From positions 1-41,497 of IMG/VR virus record IMGVR_UViG_3300023284_000411: a stretch of DNA of 41,497 bases. One strand, written 5' to 3'. Each line of letters begins with the position of its first letter. The first letter of the stretch is position 1. A program made the translations under genes and the position numbers. The stretch comes from a virus. Below the pieces are notes generated by a model. The model searched no databases, was not told where the DNA came from, and saw only the letters and a list, made by a program, of their open reading frames with translations. Shown here piece after piece: positions 1 through 8,994 of this stretch.

Positions 1-90
1 GTTGTCATAGTCACCAGTGAAAAAAAATGGAGATTTACTATAAAATTTAAAATGTCATGTCAGTTCAAATTAAGCAAAATACTGTCTTAA
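1..90 (+). CDS. Possible C-terminal tail of an upstream protein (partial)
   Basis: An open frame enters from the left edge and stops at 88-90, giving about 29 residues rich in Lys and Phe. It overlaps the next gene by 34 bases, more than the 1-4 base overlaps usual here, so it may be chance. No function can be assigned. Confidence 0.25.
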   Translation, partial: VVIVTSEKKWRFTIKFKMSCQFKLSKILS

Positions 91-1502
91 ATATAGAGAT
101 AGTTCAAACCAACTCAGCAACAATAATTTTGCCATCTGGCGCTGAATTAGCAAAAGGAGGGAACTCTGTTCGATTTATACGTAAAAACGGGACTTTGATT
201 GCTGAATATTTAGCTACTGATGTAACTACTCTCACAGACAAAGATGGTAATGTTACAAACGTAGCAGGAGACAATGATCTTTTATTTAATACGTTAAGAG
301 ACACTTTTTTTTTTAGTGTAGCGGGTGGAGTAGCTCAGACATTACAAGAAACTACGAATGCAGGAAACACGACTACTGATGATATAATTCAAATCGGAGG
401 GAAAATGGTTGCTCCAGAGTTTGAAGTATCAGGAGCATCGTTAGATTTATCTCAACGAGTAAAAATATTTGCTTTTGGATCTTCTTATTCTCAATTAGAC
501 AATGTAGTAGAGGAAAAAAGTCTTATATTAAAAATTCCATTTACAACATCAGGAACAAGTGATGTTATTAAACCAATTCTAGGTGCTAGACAAAATATTG
601 TAGCTCAATCTGATGATACAAGTGTTTTTTCAGGATCCTTATTAGTTACGGATGATGTAACTGCAACAGCGGATTTTGTTACTGAGATAATTACCTATAG
701 GTTTCAAGATGCTGGGAAACCAGTAAAACTAAGAATTGTAGGAGATAATGGAACATCAACGTTTGATTTATTTGGAACAAGTGAAGATCCGTTTATACGA
801 TTTATTACTGTTTCTGGAGATAACGTTTTATTATTAAGTAGTCCGGTACCTTCAACTACAGGTGTTACGTTTGATACAACTTTAGAAACAGAAGACGGAT
901 CACCATTAAATATTTTGGGAGACGAACCAGGAGAAGCATATGTTTTTGCATTAGGGTCTGTAGGGGCATCTAGTTTTGCGCCTTATTTAGAAGTAGACAG
1001 TTATCCATATTCAGAGGAAGTTTTTGATGTTTCTTTTTTAGGAAGTTACAACGCTAATAGTAGAAATTTAATGATTTCGGGTTCTAATCCTGCACCTGCT
1101 TTTTCAAGAAATGATCAACCAGTTTTGAATTTTGATGATGATGTTACTTATGAAGTAGCAATTAGCGATGCAATATCTTCTGATTATTTAGGAGGGGATA
1201 TAATCTTTAATATTGATTGGATAGCTAAAACCGCAACAACTGGAGATGTCACATGGGGAGTAAGTGTTGAAAGAGGGAATGGAAATATTGATTCAGACTC
1301 ATTTGCAACAGAGCAGACGGGAACAGATACGACCAATGTAGTTAATGGTGTTCCTACAAGAACGAATATAACTCTCACACAGGCACAAGCAGACGGAGTA
1401 TTGGCAGGAGAATCATGGAGATTCAAGATAAGGAGAGGTACTCTATCTGGTGATACTATGACGGGTATTGCACAAATTAAGAATATAACCTTAACTCAAT
1501 AA
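57..1502 (+). CDS. Virion-associated appendage protein (fibre-like)
   Basis: 481 residues, Ser/Thr/Gly/Asp-rich and low in Lys and Cys, as expected of a beta-rich phage surface protein. The last roughly 110 residues (a Trp-Gly-Val-Ser-Val strand, an Asp-Ser-Asp-Ser-Phe-Ala turn, an Ala-Gly-Glu-Ser-Trp-Arg-Phe strand) resemble a jelly-roll-like module seen at the C-terminus of many phage fibre or head-decoration proteins; this is recalled from family experience, not an alignment. The start is the ATG at 57; an ATG at 52 is in another frame. It lies two bases before the LamG gene and just upstream of the sheath gene. It could be a head-tail or collar appendage rather than a tail fibre. Confidence 0.6.
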   Translation: MSVQIKQNTVLNIEIVQTNSATIILPSGAELAKGGNSVRFIRKNGTLIAEYLATDVTTLTDKDGNVTNVAGDNDLLFNTLRDTFFFSVAGGVAQTLQETTNAGNTTTDDIIQIGGKMVAPEFEVSGASLDLSQRVKIFAFGSSYSQLDNVVEEKSLILKIPFTTSGTSDVIKPILGARQNIVAQSDDTSVFSGSLLVTDDVTATADFVTEIITYRFQDAGKPVKLRIVGDNGTSTFDLFGTSEDPFIRFITVSGDNVLLLSSPVPSTTGVTFDTTLETEDGSPLNILGDEPGEAYVFALGSVGASSFAPYLEVDSYPYSEEVFDVSFLGSYNANSRNLMISGSNPAPAFSRNDQPVLNFDDDVTYEVAISDAISSDYLGGDIIFNIDWIAKTATTGDVTWGVSVERGNGNIDSDSFATEQTGTDTTNVVNGVPTRTNITLTQAQADGVLAGESWRFKIRRGTLSGDTMTGIAQIKNITLTQ

Positions 1503-1504
1503 CC

Positions 1505-2167
1505 ATGGCTAGAAATTTTGATAGTTCAAATAATGATTTCCTTGATGCTGGCAATCCTTCTGCCTTAAACTTAACAGGAGATAAAGTAACAGTATCAGCA
1601 TGGATAAGGCTAGAGTCAACCAGTGTGGAGGGGAAGATTATTGCTAAATGGTCGGATTCAGGTGGTGACTTCCAGTACCTACTTTCAACTGACAGTGGTG
1701 ATAAATGTCAATTTGCTATATTTGATGGTGGTACTAAGATTGCGTTAGGAACAACAATTTTAGTTGTTGGAGTGTGGTTTCATTTAGTTGGAACTTATGA
1801 TGGCTCGAATTTGCGAATTTATTGTGATGGAGTAGAGGAAGCATCTACTTTAGCAACTGGTAATATGTCTTCGACAACAGCACCTGTCAGAATTGGCGCT
1901 GGCTCTGGAGGTTCTGGCACTGAAGGCCCTTTTGATGGAGATATTGGACATTGTGCGATATGGGACAGGGCTTTATCCAGCAATGAAATTGCAAGTTTAA
2001 GTAATGGTACGAATCCTTTACAACTTAATAGAGATAATTTAATTTCTTACTGGCCTTTGAATGGTAGAAGTCCAGAACCCGATGTTGTTGGAGGGCTTGA
2101 TATGACATTAACAGGTTCAATCAAGGCAGAAGAACCACCAATACCAAATAGTATAGTGGCACCTTAA
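1505..2167 (+). CDS. LamG/concanavalin-like domain virion protein
   Basis: 220 residues forming one LamG-type jelly roll (laminin-G-like, LamG_3): an N-terminal Phe-Asp-Ser-Ser-Asn strand, the VSAWIRLES strand near residue 30, WFHLVGTYDGSNLRIYCDG near residue 90, and the AIWDRALSSNEI segment near residue 150, followed by YWPLNG. Domains of this type bind carbohydrates or act as virion surface adhesins. It starts two bases after the previous stop, so the two probably act in one structure. Host-glycan binding is an inference. Confidence 0.8.
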   Translation: MARNFDSSNNDFLDAGNPSALNLTGDKVTVSAWIRLESTSVEGKIIAKWSDSGGDFQYLLSTDSGDKCQFAIFDGGTKIALGTTILVVGVWFHLVGTYDGSNLRIYCDGVEEASTLATGNMSSTTAPVRIGAGSGGSGTEGPFDGDIGHCAIWDRALSSNEIASLSNGTNPLQLNRDNLISYWPLNGRSPEPDVVGGLDMTLTGSIKAEEPPIPNSIVAP

Positions 2168-2239
2168 GATATAACTTTTTAAAGTTGAGAAAAAGTATTA
2201 CCTTTAATGCAGATATTTTAAAACACAAACAACAAATCA

Positions 2240-3766
2240 ATGGGTGTTAGCAATGCAGTAGGCTCAGAAAGAGTTGCAAAAATTGTTGGTTATGAATTGG
2301 AGACATTCAATGCATTAAATGAAACTCCAAATTTACCTATGAGTGTAGCTGTTTTCGGACAAGCAAACACAGACAAACAGGGAGGATTAACTAATGCTGC
2401 CGTACAGGTAACGAGCGAAAAACAGGCCGGAGATTTGTTTGGTTTTGGAAGTCAGATTCATATCCAAATGCGAATACTACGCAACAGATTGACTGATTTA
2501 ATGGGTGGAATTCCAACATGGATTTATCCGCAATTAGCTCCAGGAGGAGGAGCTGCACAAGTTGATGATATTACCATCACTGTTGGCCCGGCAAGCGCGG
2601 CAGCGGTTCACGTCGTAGAAATCAATGGGAGAAGGAATTTTGACGGAGCAAGTTTAGAGTTTTCTATTGCAACTGGTGATGCAGTTGCAGTTGTTGCAAC
2701 GAAGATTGCAGATGTTATCAATAATGCTTCATCTTGTCCCGTATCTGCTGTAGCAACACTTGGAGTTGTGGCATGTACTACCAAGTGGGTAGGAGAGTCA
2801 GCGGCAGAGCTTGACATTGTAATCGATACACAAGACAATCCGGTTGCGCTCGTATATGCGGTGACAGAAGATACGCCAGCAGCCGGAGACAGTTCTGCTG
2901 AAATAACCACATCATTAGCCCTATTCGGAAACCAATGGAATACAATTATTGTAAATCCTTACCTAATCGCAAGAGACTCATTATTTGAAGATTTTAACGG
3001 AGTGCCTGGAGTAGTTCCTGCATCCGGAAGATATGCCGGAGTCGTATTTAAACCGTTTGTTTGTTTAAGAGGAAGCGTGATAGATGATACTGTTGCAAAT
3101 GTTGTTGCAAATCTTGATAAGGATGAAGCAACTATTGTCCAATGTCCAGCACCCGGAAGTACAGGATGGACAGCTGAAGCGGCGGCAAATGTTGGAGTAC
3201 TATTGGCCAGACAAGCTCAAGATAGTCCACACTTGGATGTAGCTGGAAAAGCATATCCAGACATGCCAGTCCCTAGCGATAACATGGCGGGAATTTATGA
3301 TGCTTATAACGATAGGGATTTAATCGTTAAGAGCGGAGGTTCAACTGTCATCATTTTAAACAGCAAATATCAAATTGAGGATCTTATCACAACCTACCAT
3401 CCAGACAACGAAACACCTCCTCAATTCAGATATGTAAGGACACTCATTCAGGATTGGAACATCAGATTTGGATATCTCTTGTTAGAAGAAACAAATGTTG
3501 TGAACAAGGCACTTGTAGAAGATGGTGTGATTGTAACGGTTAGGGATACGATTCGTACGAGTCAGTGGATTGGAATCCTTGACAAATATTTTATAAATCA
3601 AACTGAAAGAGGGATACTTGTTGAACCTGAATTCGCCACTGCTGGACTTCAAGTTCAGATTGGGGACACTAATCCGGACAGGTTTGAAACAAGATTTCCA
3701 TACAAGAGAAGTGGATTCACTAGAATTGCTGCCACTTCTGCTGTAGCAAGTTTTAATTTCGGATAA
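2240..3766 (+). CDS. Contractile tail sheath protein (Mu gpL-like)
   Basis: 508 residues, the usual size for Mu-type sheath proteins. Ala/Gly-rich, with an N-terminal SVAVFGQA strand, a central domain opening near residue 100 with repeated D-I-T-I-T-V type strands, a WNTIIVNPY strand near residue 235 and a C-terminal half containing YKRSGFTRI near the end. It is followed at once by the tube gene, the order seen in Mu and P2 relatives. The sheath shortens to drive the tube into the host envelope. The upstream gap (2168-2239) contains an AACTTT-TT-AAAGTT palindrome but no convincing promoter. Confidence 0.85.
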   Translation: MGVSNAVGSERVAKIVGYELETFNALNETPNLPMSVAVFGQANTDKQGGLTNAAVQVTSEKQAGDLFGFGSQIHIQMRILRNRLTDLMGGIPTWIYPQLAPGGGAAQVDDITITVGPASAAAVHVVEINGRRNFDGASLEFSIATGDAVAVVATKIADVINNASSCPVSAVATLGVVACTTKWVGESAAELDIVIDTQDNPVALVYAVTEDTPAAGDSSAEITTSLALFGNQWNTIIVNPYLIARDSLFEDFNGVPGVVPASGRYAGVVFKPFVCLRGSVIDDTVANVVANLDKDEATIVQCPAPGSTGWTAEAAANVGVLLARQAQDSPHLDVAGKAYPDMPVPSDNMAGIYDAYNDRDLIVKSGGSTVIILNSKYQIEDLITTYHPDNETPPQFRYVRTLIQDWNIRFGYLLLEETNVVNKALVEDGVIVTVRDTIRTSQWIGILDKYFINQTERGILVEPEFATAGLQVQIGDTNPDRFETRFPYKRSGFTRIAATSAVASFNFG

Positions 3767-3785
3767 TTATTAAACAAATAAAAAA

Positions 3786-4202
3786 ATGGCTACTAACAAC
3801 GGCGGTGATATTTTAGAAGTAACTTTCAAGCATCCAACAGTTGGAGACGGTGTATTTACTGTGAAGTCTGGAGAGGACACTAGTTTTGATGCAGGAGGTT
3901 TCAGAAATGATGACGATGCAAATGGTATAACTGGCAATGGGCAACCTATATATAAAAAGAACAACATGAGATGGAGCTTTGAAGCACCATACTCCTGGGA
4001 CATGAATATAAACAATGAGATTGATTTGTTGAAGCAAATAGCAGAATCTCCATTAGAGGCTGATTGGACTATCTCTCACGTCAATGGAACCGTTTGGGCT
4101 GCCACAGGTCAAGTTGTTGGAGACATAGTTGGAGCTATGCAAGATGCATCAATTCCGATCAAGCTTTCCGGAGGTGGGGGAGCTAAAAAGATCGTTGGAT
4201 AA
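3786..4202 (+). CDS. Tail tube protein (Mu gpM-like)
   Basis: 138 residues, typical for a Mu/P2-type tube protein. It starts with a strand plus KHPTVGDGVFTVKSGEDTSFD, has the central MRWSFEAPYSWDMN segment and a late WTISHVNGTVWAATGQVVG hairpin, consistent with the tube beta-barrel fold. It directly follows the sheath and precedes the chaperone pair. The leader is an A-rich TTAAACAAATAA type without Shine-Dalgarno sequence. Tube identity rests on size, position and strand pattern. Confidence 0.75.
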   Translation: MATNNGGDILEVTFKHPTVGDGVFTVKSGEDTSFDAGGFRNDDDANGITGNGQPIYKKNNMRWSFEAPYSWDMNINNEIDLLKQIAESPLEADWTISHVNGTVWAATGQVVGDIVGAMQDASIPIKLSGGGGAKKIVG

Positions 4203-4220
4203 GTAACAAACAAACATAAT

Positions 4221-4658
4221 ATGCATAATAAAGCACAAGCGGAAAATACCGCAACAATTCCATTTGACAAAGCCCTTGAGGAGGTCAATAAATGGTTAGA
4301 TCATAAACGATACCCACAAAGCAAGCGAGAAACCAACATGGACAATGTCGAATTACTTGCTAATGCAATCTCAGATGGTTATGTTGTCATCAAGGAAGAC
4401 AAGCAGATTGAGCACACACTTTTGATCCCAATCGAAAACAAAGAAGGAGAGATCACTGTCACTTCAATAGAATACAGGGACAAATTGAATTCTCTTGATA
4501 TTGATCCTTGGTTGAAGGGAGTTAAATCCGATGATGGAATCGGTCTTATCAATGCTCACATTTGTGCACTCACTAAAAAAAATCGAAATATTATCAAAAG
4601 TCTGGACACAACAGATCTGCATGTTGCCCGGGCAATAGCAGGTTTTTTTTTACAGTAG
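4221..4658 (+). CDS. Tail assembly chaperone, zero-frame product
   Basis: 145 residues, helical and charged, in the slot between tube and tape measure where phages encode tail-assembly chaperones (Mu gp41, P2 gpE, lambda gpG analogues). The last codons read GGT TTT TTT TTA CAG TAG, so the stop lies three bases after a T-TTT-TTA heptamer. It is expected to coat the tape measure during tube polymerisation and to be absent from the virion. The longer frameshift product is listed separately. Confidence 0.75.
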   Translation: MHNKAQAENTATIPFDKALEEVNKWLDHKRYPQSKRETNMDNVELLANAISDGYVVIKEDKQIEHTLLIPIENKEGEITVTSIEYRDKLNSLDIDPWLKGVKSDDGIGLINAHICALTKKNRNIIKSLDTTDLHVARAIAGFFLQ

Positions 4659-4861
4659 GCTTTTACAGTTTGGAATCCTTGCATGCGAAAATCAAATCGG
4701 TTGCAAGGGTTTTTCATTTCGACCCCTTTAAGTTATCTTTACTGAGGATCGACGCAGGATCAGATGATTTCCTAAGTTTAGAGTTTTGGTATCAAGATGC
4801 ACTTGCGTATAACGAAGAGGTAAAAAAAGCAATAAAACCAAAAAAGAAAGGGGAAAAATAA
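4221..4861 (+). CDS. Tail assembly chaperone, -1 frameshift fusion product
   Basis: A -1 slip on T-TTT-TTA (4646-4652) would re-read base 4652 and continue in the overlapping frame to the TAA at 4859-4861, adding 69 residues to the first 144 (213 in total). The extension holds FDPFKLSLL and LEFWYQDALAYNEE and ends in a Lys-rich tail, like chaperone C-terminal parts that contact the tape measure. The second frame has no ATG near its beginning, only a TTG at 4670, which favours frameshifting over independent initiation. The mechanism is well established for this gene pair in lambda and P2-like phages; here it is inferred from sequence. Confidence 0.75.
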
Positions 4862-4862
4862 A

Positions 4863-6842
4863 ATGGCTGCATTCCAAATTCCATCAGTATTTACAGCGGT
4901 TGACAGGTTGACAAGACCTGTTCGAAGGATGGGAAAGGGAATTGTTAGAAATTTTAGAACGGCAAAAAATGTAGTCACAAGAGTTGACCGGGCATTCTTT
5001 TCATTAGGCCGCACAATTAATACAGTAGCCGGGGGATTTGGTTTATTCCTAGGGGGTGCGGCACTATTCGCGGTGCTGAGTTCCGGTATAGGGATAATTG
5101 CGGACTATGAGCAAGCCAATGCAAATCTAGCGTCAGTATTGGGCATTAATATTGAGCAAACCTCATCCTTACAAAAAGCCAGTCAATTATTAGGTGCCAC
5201 TACAGCATTCACAGCGTCAGAAGTTTCCGGATTACAAACAGAATATGCTAAGTTAGGATTTCAGGTTCCACAAATTCTAAACATGACAGAGGCAACTTTG
5301 GCACTGGCGGCAGCAACAAGAACAGAACTACCTCAAGCAGCCCTACAAGTAGGATCAGCAATAAAAGCATTTGGATTAGCCTCCACAGATGCCGCAAGGG
5401 TATCAGATGTATTCGCATCGGCCACCAGCAAATCAGCGCTAAACATGGAGATACTTAATGTGTCTATGTCTAAGGTTGCACCAATATCTAAACAGTTTGG
5501 ATTCTCTATTGAAAACACTGTTGCATTCATGGCCAAACTTGCAGATGCAGGATTTGAAGCCTCAACGATAGCAACAAGTACTAGAAGCATATTCTTGAAT
5601 TTGGCTGATGCCAATGGCAAGTTAGCCAAAGCTCTTGGAGGGCCAGCCAGGAACATGAATGAAGTGACTGGTGCAATGATCCAGATGAGGAAAAAGGGCC
5701 TCGATCTTTCCAAGATGTTGGGATTGACAGACAAAAGAAGTGTTGCGGCATTCGCTACTTTCCTAGATCAAGCTGAAGGGATCCGAACCATGAACAAAGC
5801 TATGGAGCAAGCCAGGGGTACGGCGAAACTAATGGCCTTGAAACAACTCGATACATTAACAGGATCTTTGACCAAAGTGAAAAGTGCCTACCAGGGATTT
5901 ATATTATCACTCGAAGATGGGACGGGGCCATTCGCCAAAAATCTAAAAATGATTTTAGCTGTCATTACTCAGCTTCTAGCCATGGCCGGAGGGTTTGACG
6001 ATGTAGAAGCAGCTGAAGCAGCGGTAACAGCTGGAACTAATAAAGTGAATAAGTCCCTTTTAACAGCTGCACAACAATTGAAAATAGCTGAAGACAAAGC
6101 GAAGAAATACGCAGCGCAAGTGAAAGTAGTTGCTTTACAGACATTGAAATGGATCAAAGTAATTGGGGCTCTAGTTGCTGTATTTGTAGCGGTGAAATTA
6201 GCAATTTTTGCCGTGACTACTGCAGTTGCTGCATGGGCAATTGCGGTAAAATTAGCATCTGCTGCAATGATAGCTTTTAATTTCATTATGGCAGCGAATC
6301 CAATCGGTTTGATTATTGTAGCAGTAGCAGCATTTATTGCATTGTTGGCTATCATTATAAACAAATGGGATGAATGGGGTGCAGCCGTTGCTCTGTTCTT
6401 AGGCCCAATTGGACTGGTGATCAGTCTTATTCAATCGTTCCGTCGAAATTGGGAATTGATAAGTAAGTCATTCAAGACAGGGGGAATTTTATCTGGTATT
6501 AAATCCATTGCTCTTGCTATTGCAGATGGGCTATTGCAGCCTATTGAACAATTGTTGTCATTGGTCAACAAGTTTACTGGCATTGATCTTGGAGTCGCGG
6601 CGGTGTCAGGACTCAGACAAACAATATCAGCAAGCCTTGATAATGCAGCAGGAGTTGAAGGAGATGCAACAACTGTAAATCCGGTAGCAACCAGAGAGAG
6701 AGCTTTAATTGAAAGGAGCGAAACGGTTGAGGAGCAGCGATTGAAATTGCTCATTGAATCAGATAAACCAGTCTCAATCGAAGAGAATCAGACCAACGGA
6801 GTAGAGGTTCAATTACCCAACACATTTAATTTTACGAACTAA
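4863..6842 (+). CDS. Tail tape measure protein
   Basis: 659 residues. The N-terminal half resembles the TP901-type tape measure core: a DYEQANANLASVLGI start near residue 80, alternating Ala-rich helices, and a NMEILNVSMSKVAPISKQFG segment. Residues about 430-560 are strongly hydrophobic (several Val/Ile/Ala-rich stretches), as in tape measures that insert into the host membrane. By the usual rule of about 1.5 angstrom per residue the tail would be near 100 nm (inference). It follows the chaperone gene and overlaps the next gene by one base (TAATG). Confidence 0.9.
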   Translation: MAAFQIPSVFTAVDRLTRPVRRMGKGIVRNFRTAKNVVTRVDRAFFSLGRTINTVAGGFGLFLGGAALFAVLSSGIGIIADYEQANANLASVLGINIEQTSSLQKASQLLGATTAFTASEVSGLQTEYAKLGFQVPQILNMTEATLALAAATRTELPQAALQVGSAIKAFGLASTDAARVSDVFASATSKSALNMEILNVSMSKVAPISKQFGFSIENTVAFMAKLADAGFEASTIATSTRSIFLNLADANGKLAKALGGPARNMNEVTGAMIQMRKKGLDLSKMLGLTDKRSVAAFATFLDQAEGIRTMNKAMEQARGTAKLMALKQLDTLTGSLTKVKSAYQGFILSLEDGTGPFAKNLKMILAVITQLLAMAGGFDDVEAAEAAVTAGTNKVNKSLLTAAQQLKIAEDKAKKYAAQVKVVALQTLKWIKVIGALVAVFVAVKLAIFAVTTAVAAWAIAVKLASAAMIAFNFIMAANPIGLIIVAVAAFIALLAIIINKWDEWGAAVALFLGPIGLVISLIQSFRRNWELISKSFKTGGILSGIKSIALAIADGLLQPIEQLLSLVNKFTGIDLGVAAVSGLRQTISASLDNAAGVEGDATTVNPVATRERALIERSETVEEQRLKLLIESDKPVSIEENQTNGVEVQLPNTFNFTN

Positions 6843-8569
6843 TGGATTTAAGTATTCAAGATAATCGCAATGGGGGAGATGTAGTGGTCAAAGGAAATGA
6901 TTTTGAGCTCGTAACATCGATATTCAATCAACCGTATCTTGGATTGTTTGGAGGTAATGTTGAAATGAGCACTACGGAGGGAACGAAAGATTTAAATCAG
7001 CGTTTCGATTATTGGGGCAATGAGTTGTTTTTCCAAGAGGATACAGGCCAACAATTTAATAGTAACTTTGAGAGAGAACTGCAAAACGTAAGTTTAACCA
7101 GTGCCGGAATACAAAAACTTGAATCTGTACTCAAAGACGATTTAAAATATTTGGCACCATTGGGAACGGTGACCACAAACATATTCATTGATACAGTTGA
7201 TAGAATAAATATTGAAGTCTTCATTCAGGAACCGGGACAACTTGCTGAGCAACTATTCAAAATGATTTGGGACGGAACTAGGATTGAGGAAATCAAAAGG
7301 GTAGATGATGTAATTATTCCAGCACCTGCACCATTAGCGGCTCCTACTTCATTTGCATTTAATACACCAGCATTCAACACGTTAGATGCGTCTTTAACAT
7401 CTAATAGTGGAGGTCAGGAAAATGGATTTGAATGGGAAATCAGTACTGATATTAATTTTACAGTCATAATTCAAACAAAAAATACAGGATCAGGTATTGT
7501 AACTACTCAATTTACAGGACTAACAGACGGGATAAAATATTTTGGAAGAGCAAGAGCAAAAGCATCAGGGGGTAATAATTCAGAATTCTCTAATATAGAT
7601 TCAGCATTCACCCTATTCGAATTTGTTAATAAAGTAGTATTTAATGATGGTGTAAATGACTCAATGGCTATACCTACGATCGACGAACCAAAAGGTAATT
7701 CATCAACAATAGTAGGTTGGTGGACAAGGAAGGATGCTAATTCAAGCAATCAATTTCAAAAACTTTTAGCACTTCATTCCCAAGCGGACTTAATACCTCA
7801 CTTAGGCCTATACGACACCTCAATTTTAAACGATGAGTTCCATGCAGCTTGCGTATTCGATGATTTCTACTCTATAGATACCATTACAATCGGAACGAGT
7901 ACTGTTTCTACAGAAGTTAGAAGCACCGTTAAAATAACGGGAAACAAAGAAAAACACGTTTATGTTTTTAATATGGATTATGCGGCAAAAAGGGTAACAA
8001 TTTATGCCGATAATTTGGGTAAGGTGGTTGACTTCACTTTTAATGAAGCAGTAGCAGAGGCGGACATTGTGAAAATAAGTCAATCGGGAACGGGAACCAC
8101 GTCTAATTTCCACGGAGACCTAATCGACATGCACCTTATAAAAGACAGAAAAATAGAAGACGTGGACGAAGTAGCTAATATTTACGGTAATGGCGGTGGT
8201 AGTCGATGGATCCAAGACAATATACCGGGAGCGAATATTGTATCTCATTGGAAATATGATGAAAGCAGTGGGACAACAGCTGCGGACGAAACGACAAATA
8301 ATAACGATTGGACATTAGTTAATTTTGCCGCAACAGGATTAGGACATGACATTACCTTTAGCGCGGCATCTGGTAGTTTTACCGTTGGTAAGATTGTAAC
8401 AGGTGGCACATCTGGAACCACTGGAATTATAGTTAGTGAGATTGCGGCGGTATTAAAAGTTAAAGCGGTCAATGGAAGGTTTACTAATACTGAAACAATA
8501 ACAGAATCAGACACGGGAGAGACAGCAACAGTAGATAGCGTTGTGGTCAACGCATGGGACGAAGTATAA
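6842..8569 (+). CDS. Baseplate gp46-like protein fused to FN3 and LamG domains
   Basis: 575 residues. Residues 1-150 fit the Mu gp46 baseplate family: D-L-S-I-Q-D near the start, FDYWGNELF, a helix beginning SLTSAGIQKLES, and IEVFIQEPGQLAEQLFKMIWDG. A Pro/Ala linker leads to a fibronectin type III-like module (about 165-250), then a LamG-like jelly roll (about 255-475, with the typical VSHWKYDESSGTTAADET end). The last 80 residues repeat GxxVTGGTSGTTGxIV and TxTETITESDTGETATV, a small beta module common in marine phage structural proteins. gp46 normally ends near residue 150, so the remainder is an added adhesin arm. The start overlaps the tape-measure stop (TAATG). Confidence 0.75.
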   Translation: MDLSIQDNRNGGDVVVKGNDFELVTSIFNQPYLGLFGGNVEMSTTEGTKDLNQRFDYWGNELFFQEDTGQQFNSNFERELQNVSLTSAGIQKLESVLKDDLKYLAPLGTVTTNIFIDTVDRINIEVFIQEPGQLAEQLFKMIWDGTRIEEIKRVDDVIIPAPAPLAAPTSFAFNTPAFNTLDASLTSNSGGQENGFEWEISTDINFTVIIQTKNTGSGIVTTQFTGLTDGIKYFGRARAKASGGNNSEFSNIDSAFTLFEFVNKVVFNDGVNDSMAIPTIDEPKGNSSTIVGWWTRKDANSSNQFQKLLALHSQADLIPHLGLYDTSILNDEFHAACVFDDFYSIDTITIGTSTVSTEVRSTVKITGNKEKHVYVFNMDYAAKRVTIYADNLGKVVDFTFNEAVAEADIVKISQSGTGTTSNFHGDLIDMHLIKDRKIEDVDEVANIYGNGGGSRWIQDNIPGANIVSHWKYDESSGTTAADETTNNNDWTLVNFAATGLGHDITFSAASGSFTVGKIVTGGTSGTTGIIVSEIAAVLKVKAVNGRFTNTETITESDTGETATVDSVVVNAWDEV

Positions 8570-8579
8570 AAATTAAATC

Positions 8580-8936
8580 ATGGCACATAAATACGGATTA
8601 TTAATAAATAACGATGCAGTAGCTCAAAGTGGTAACTTTGATGTTGTGACGTTAGGAAACACATATTTTTGGAAAAACGGATACATTGGACGTGCTGTCG
8701 ACAAGAAAGGACAAACACAGCCTATATGGGATAGTGGAAAGACTATACCAATGATAATCGTAGAGGATGCCAACTGGACGGGGGCTCATGACGACATAAT
8801 TAATAATTCGGCGGCAGCATGGAACTTAGCTAATCCAGACAATCAAACAGGATCAATGCAATTAATATTTGATTCGACCGAAACATCGAAAATCAACAAT
8901 CAACAAAAGTCTAGAGAGGAAGCTTTAATAATATAG
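8580..8936 (+). CDS. Unknown small virion-module protein
   Basis: 118 residues, Asn/Asp/Ile-rich, with aromatic strand-like segments (TYFWKNGYIG, QPIWDSGKTIP, NSAAAWNLANPDNQTGS). No family recognised. It sits between two baseplate genes, eleven bases after the gp46-like fusion and 58 bases before gp47, so it may be a baseplate accessory or a chaperone for the adhesin arm. Confidence 0.65.
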   Translation: MAHKYGLLINNDAVAQSGNFDVVTLGNTYFWKNGYIGRAVDKKGQTQPIWDSGKTIPMIIVEDANWTGAHDDIINNSAAAWNLANPDNQTGSMQLIFDSTETSKINNQQKSREEALII

Positions 8937-8994
8937 GTAAAACGCTTAGAAAGAAATATGAATATATTGGAAAGTTTGATTAAATAATAAAAAG

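Noticed and set aside
2199-2206. TACCTTTA upstream of the sheath gene (also at 16498) as a late promoter
   Set aside because: Neither copy has a -33 element at the right spacing, and the two contexts do not align with each other.
5333-6754. Reverse-strand frames of 100-130 codons in the tape measure gene
   Set aside because: Shadow frames on the complement of an Ala-rich helical gene; no leader, no promoter, and the composition is a mirror of the sense codons.
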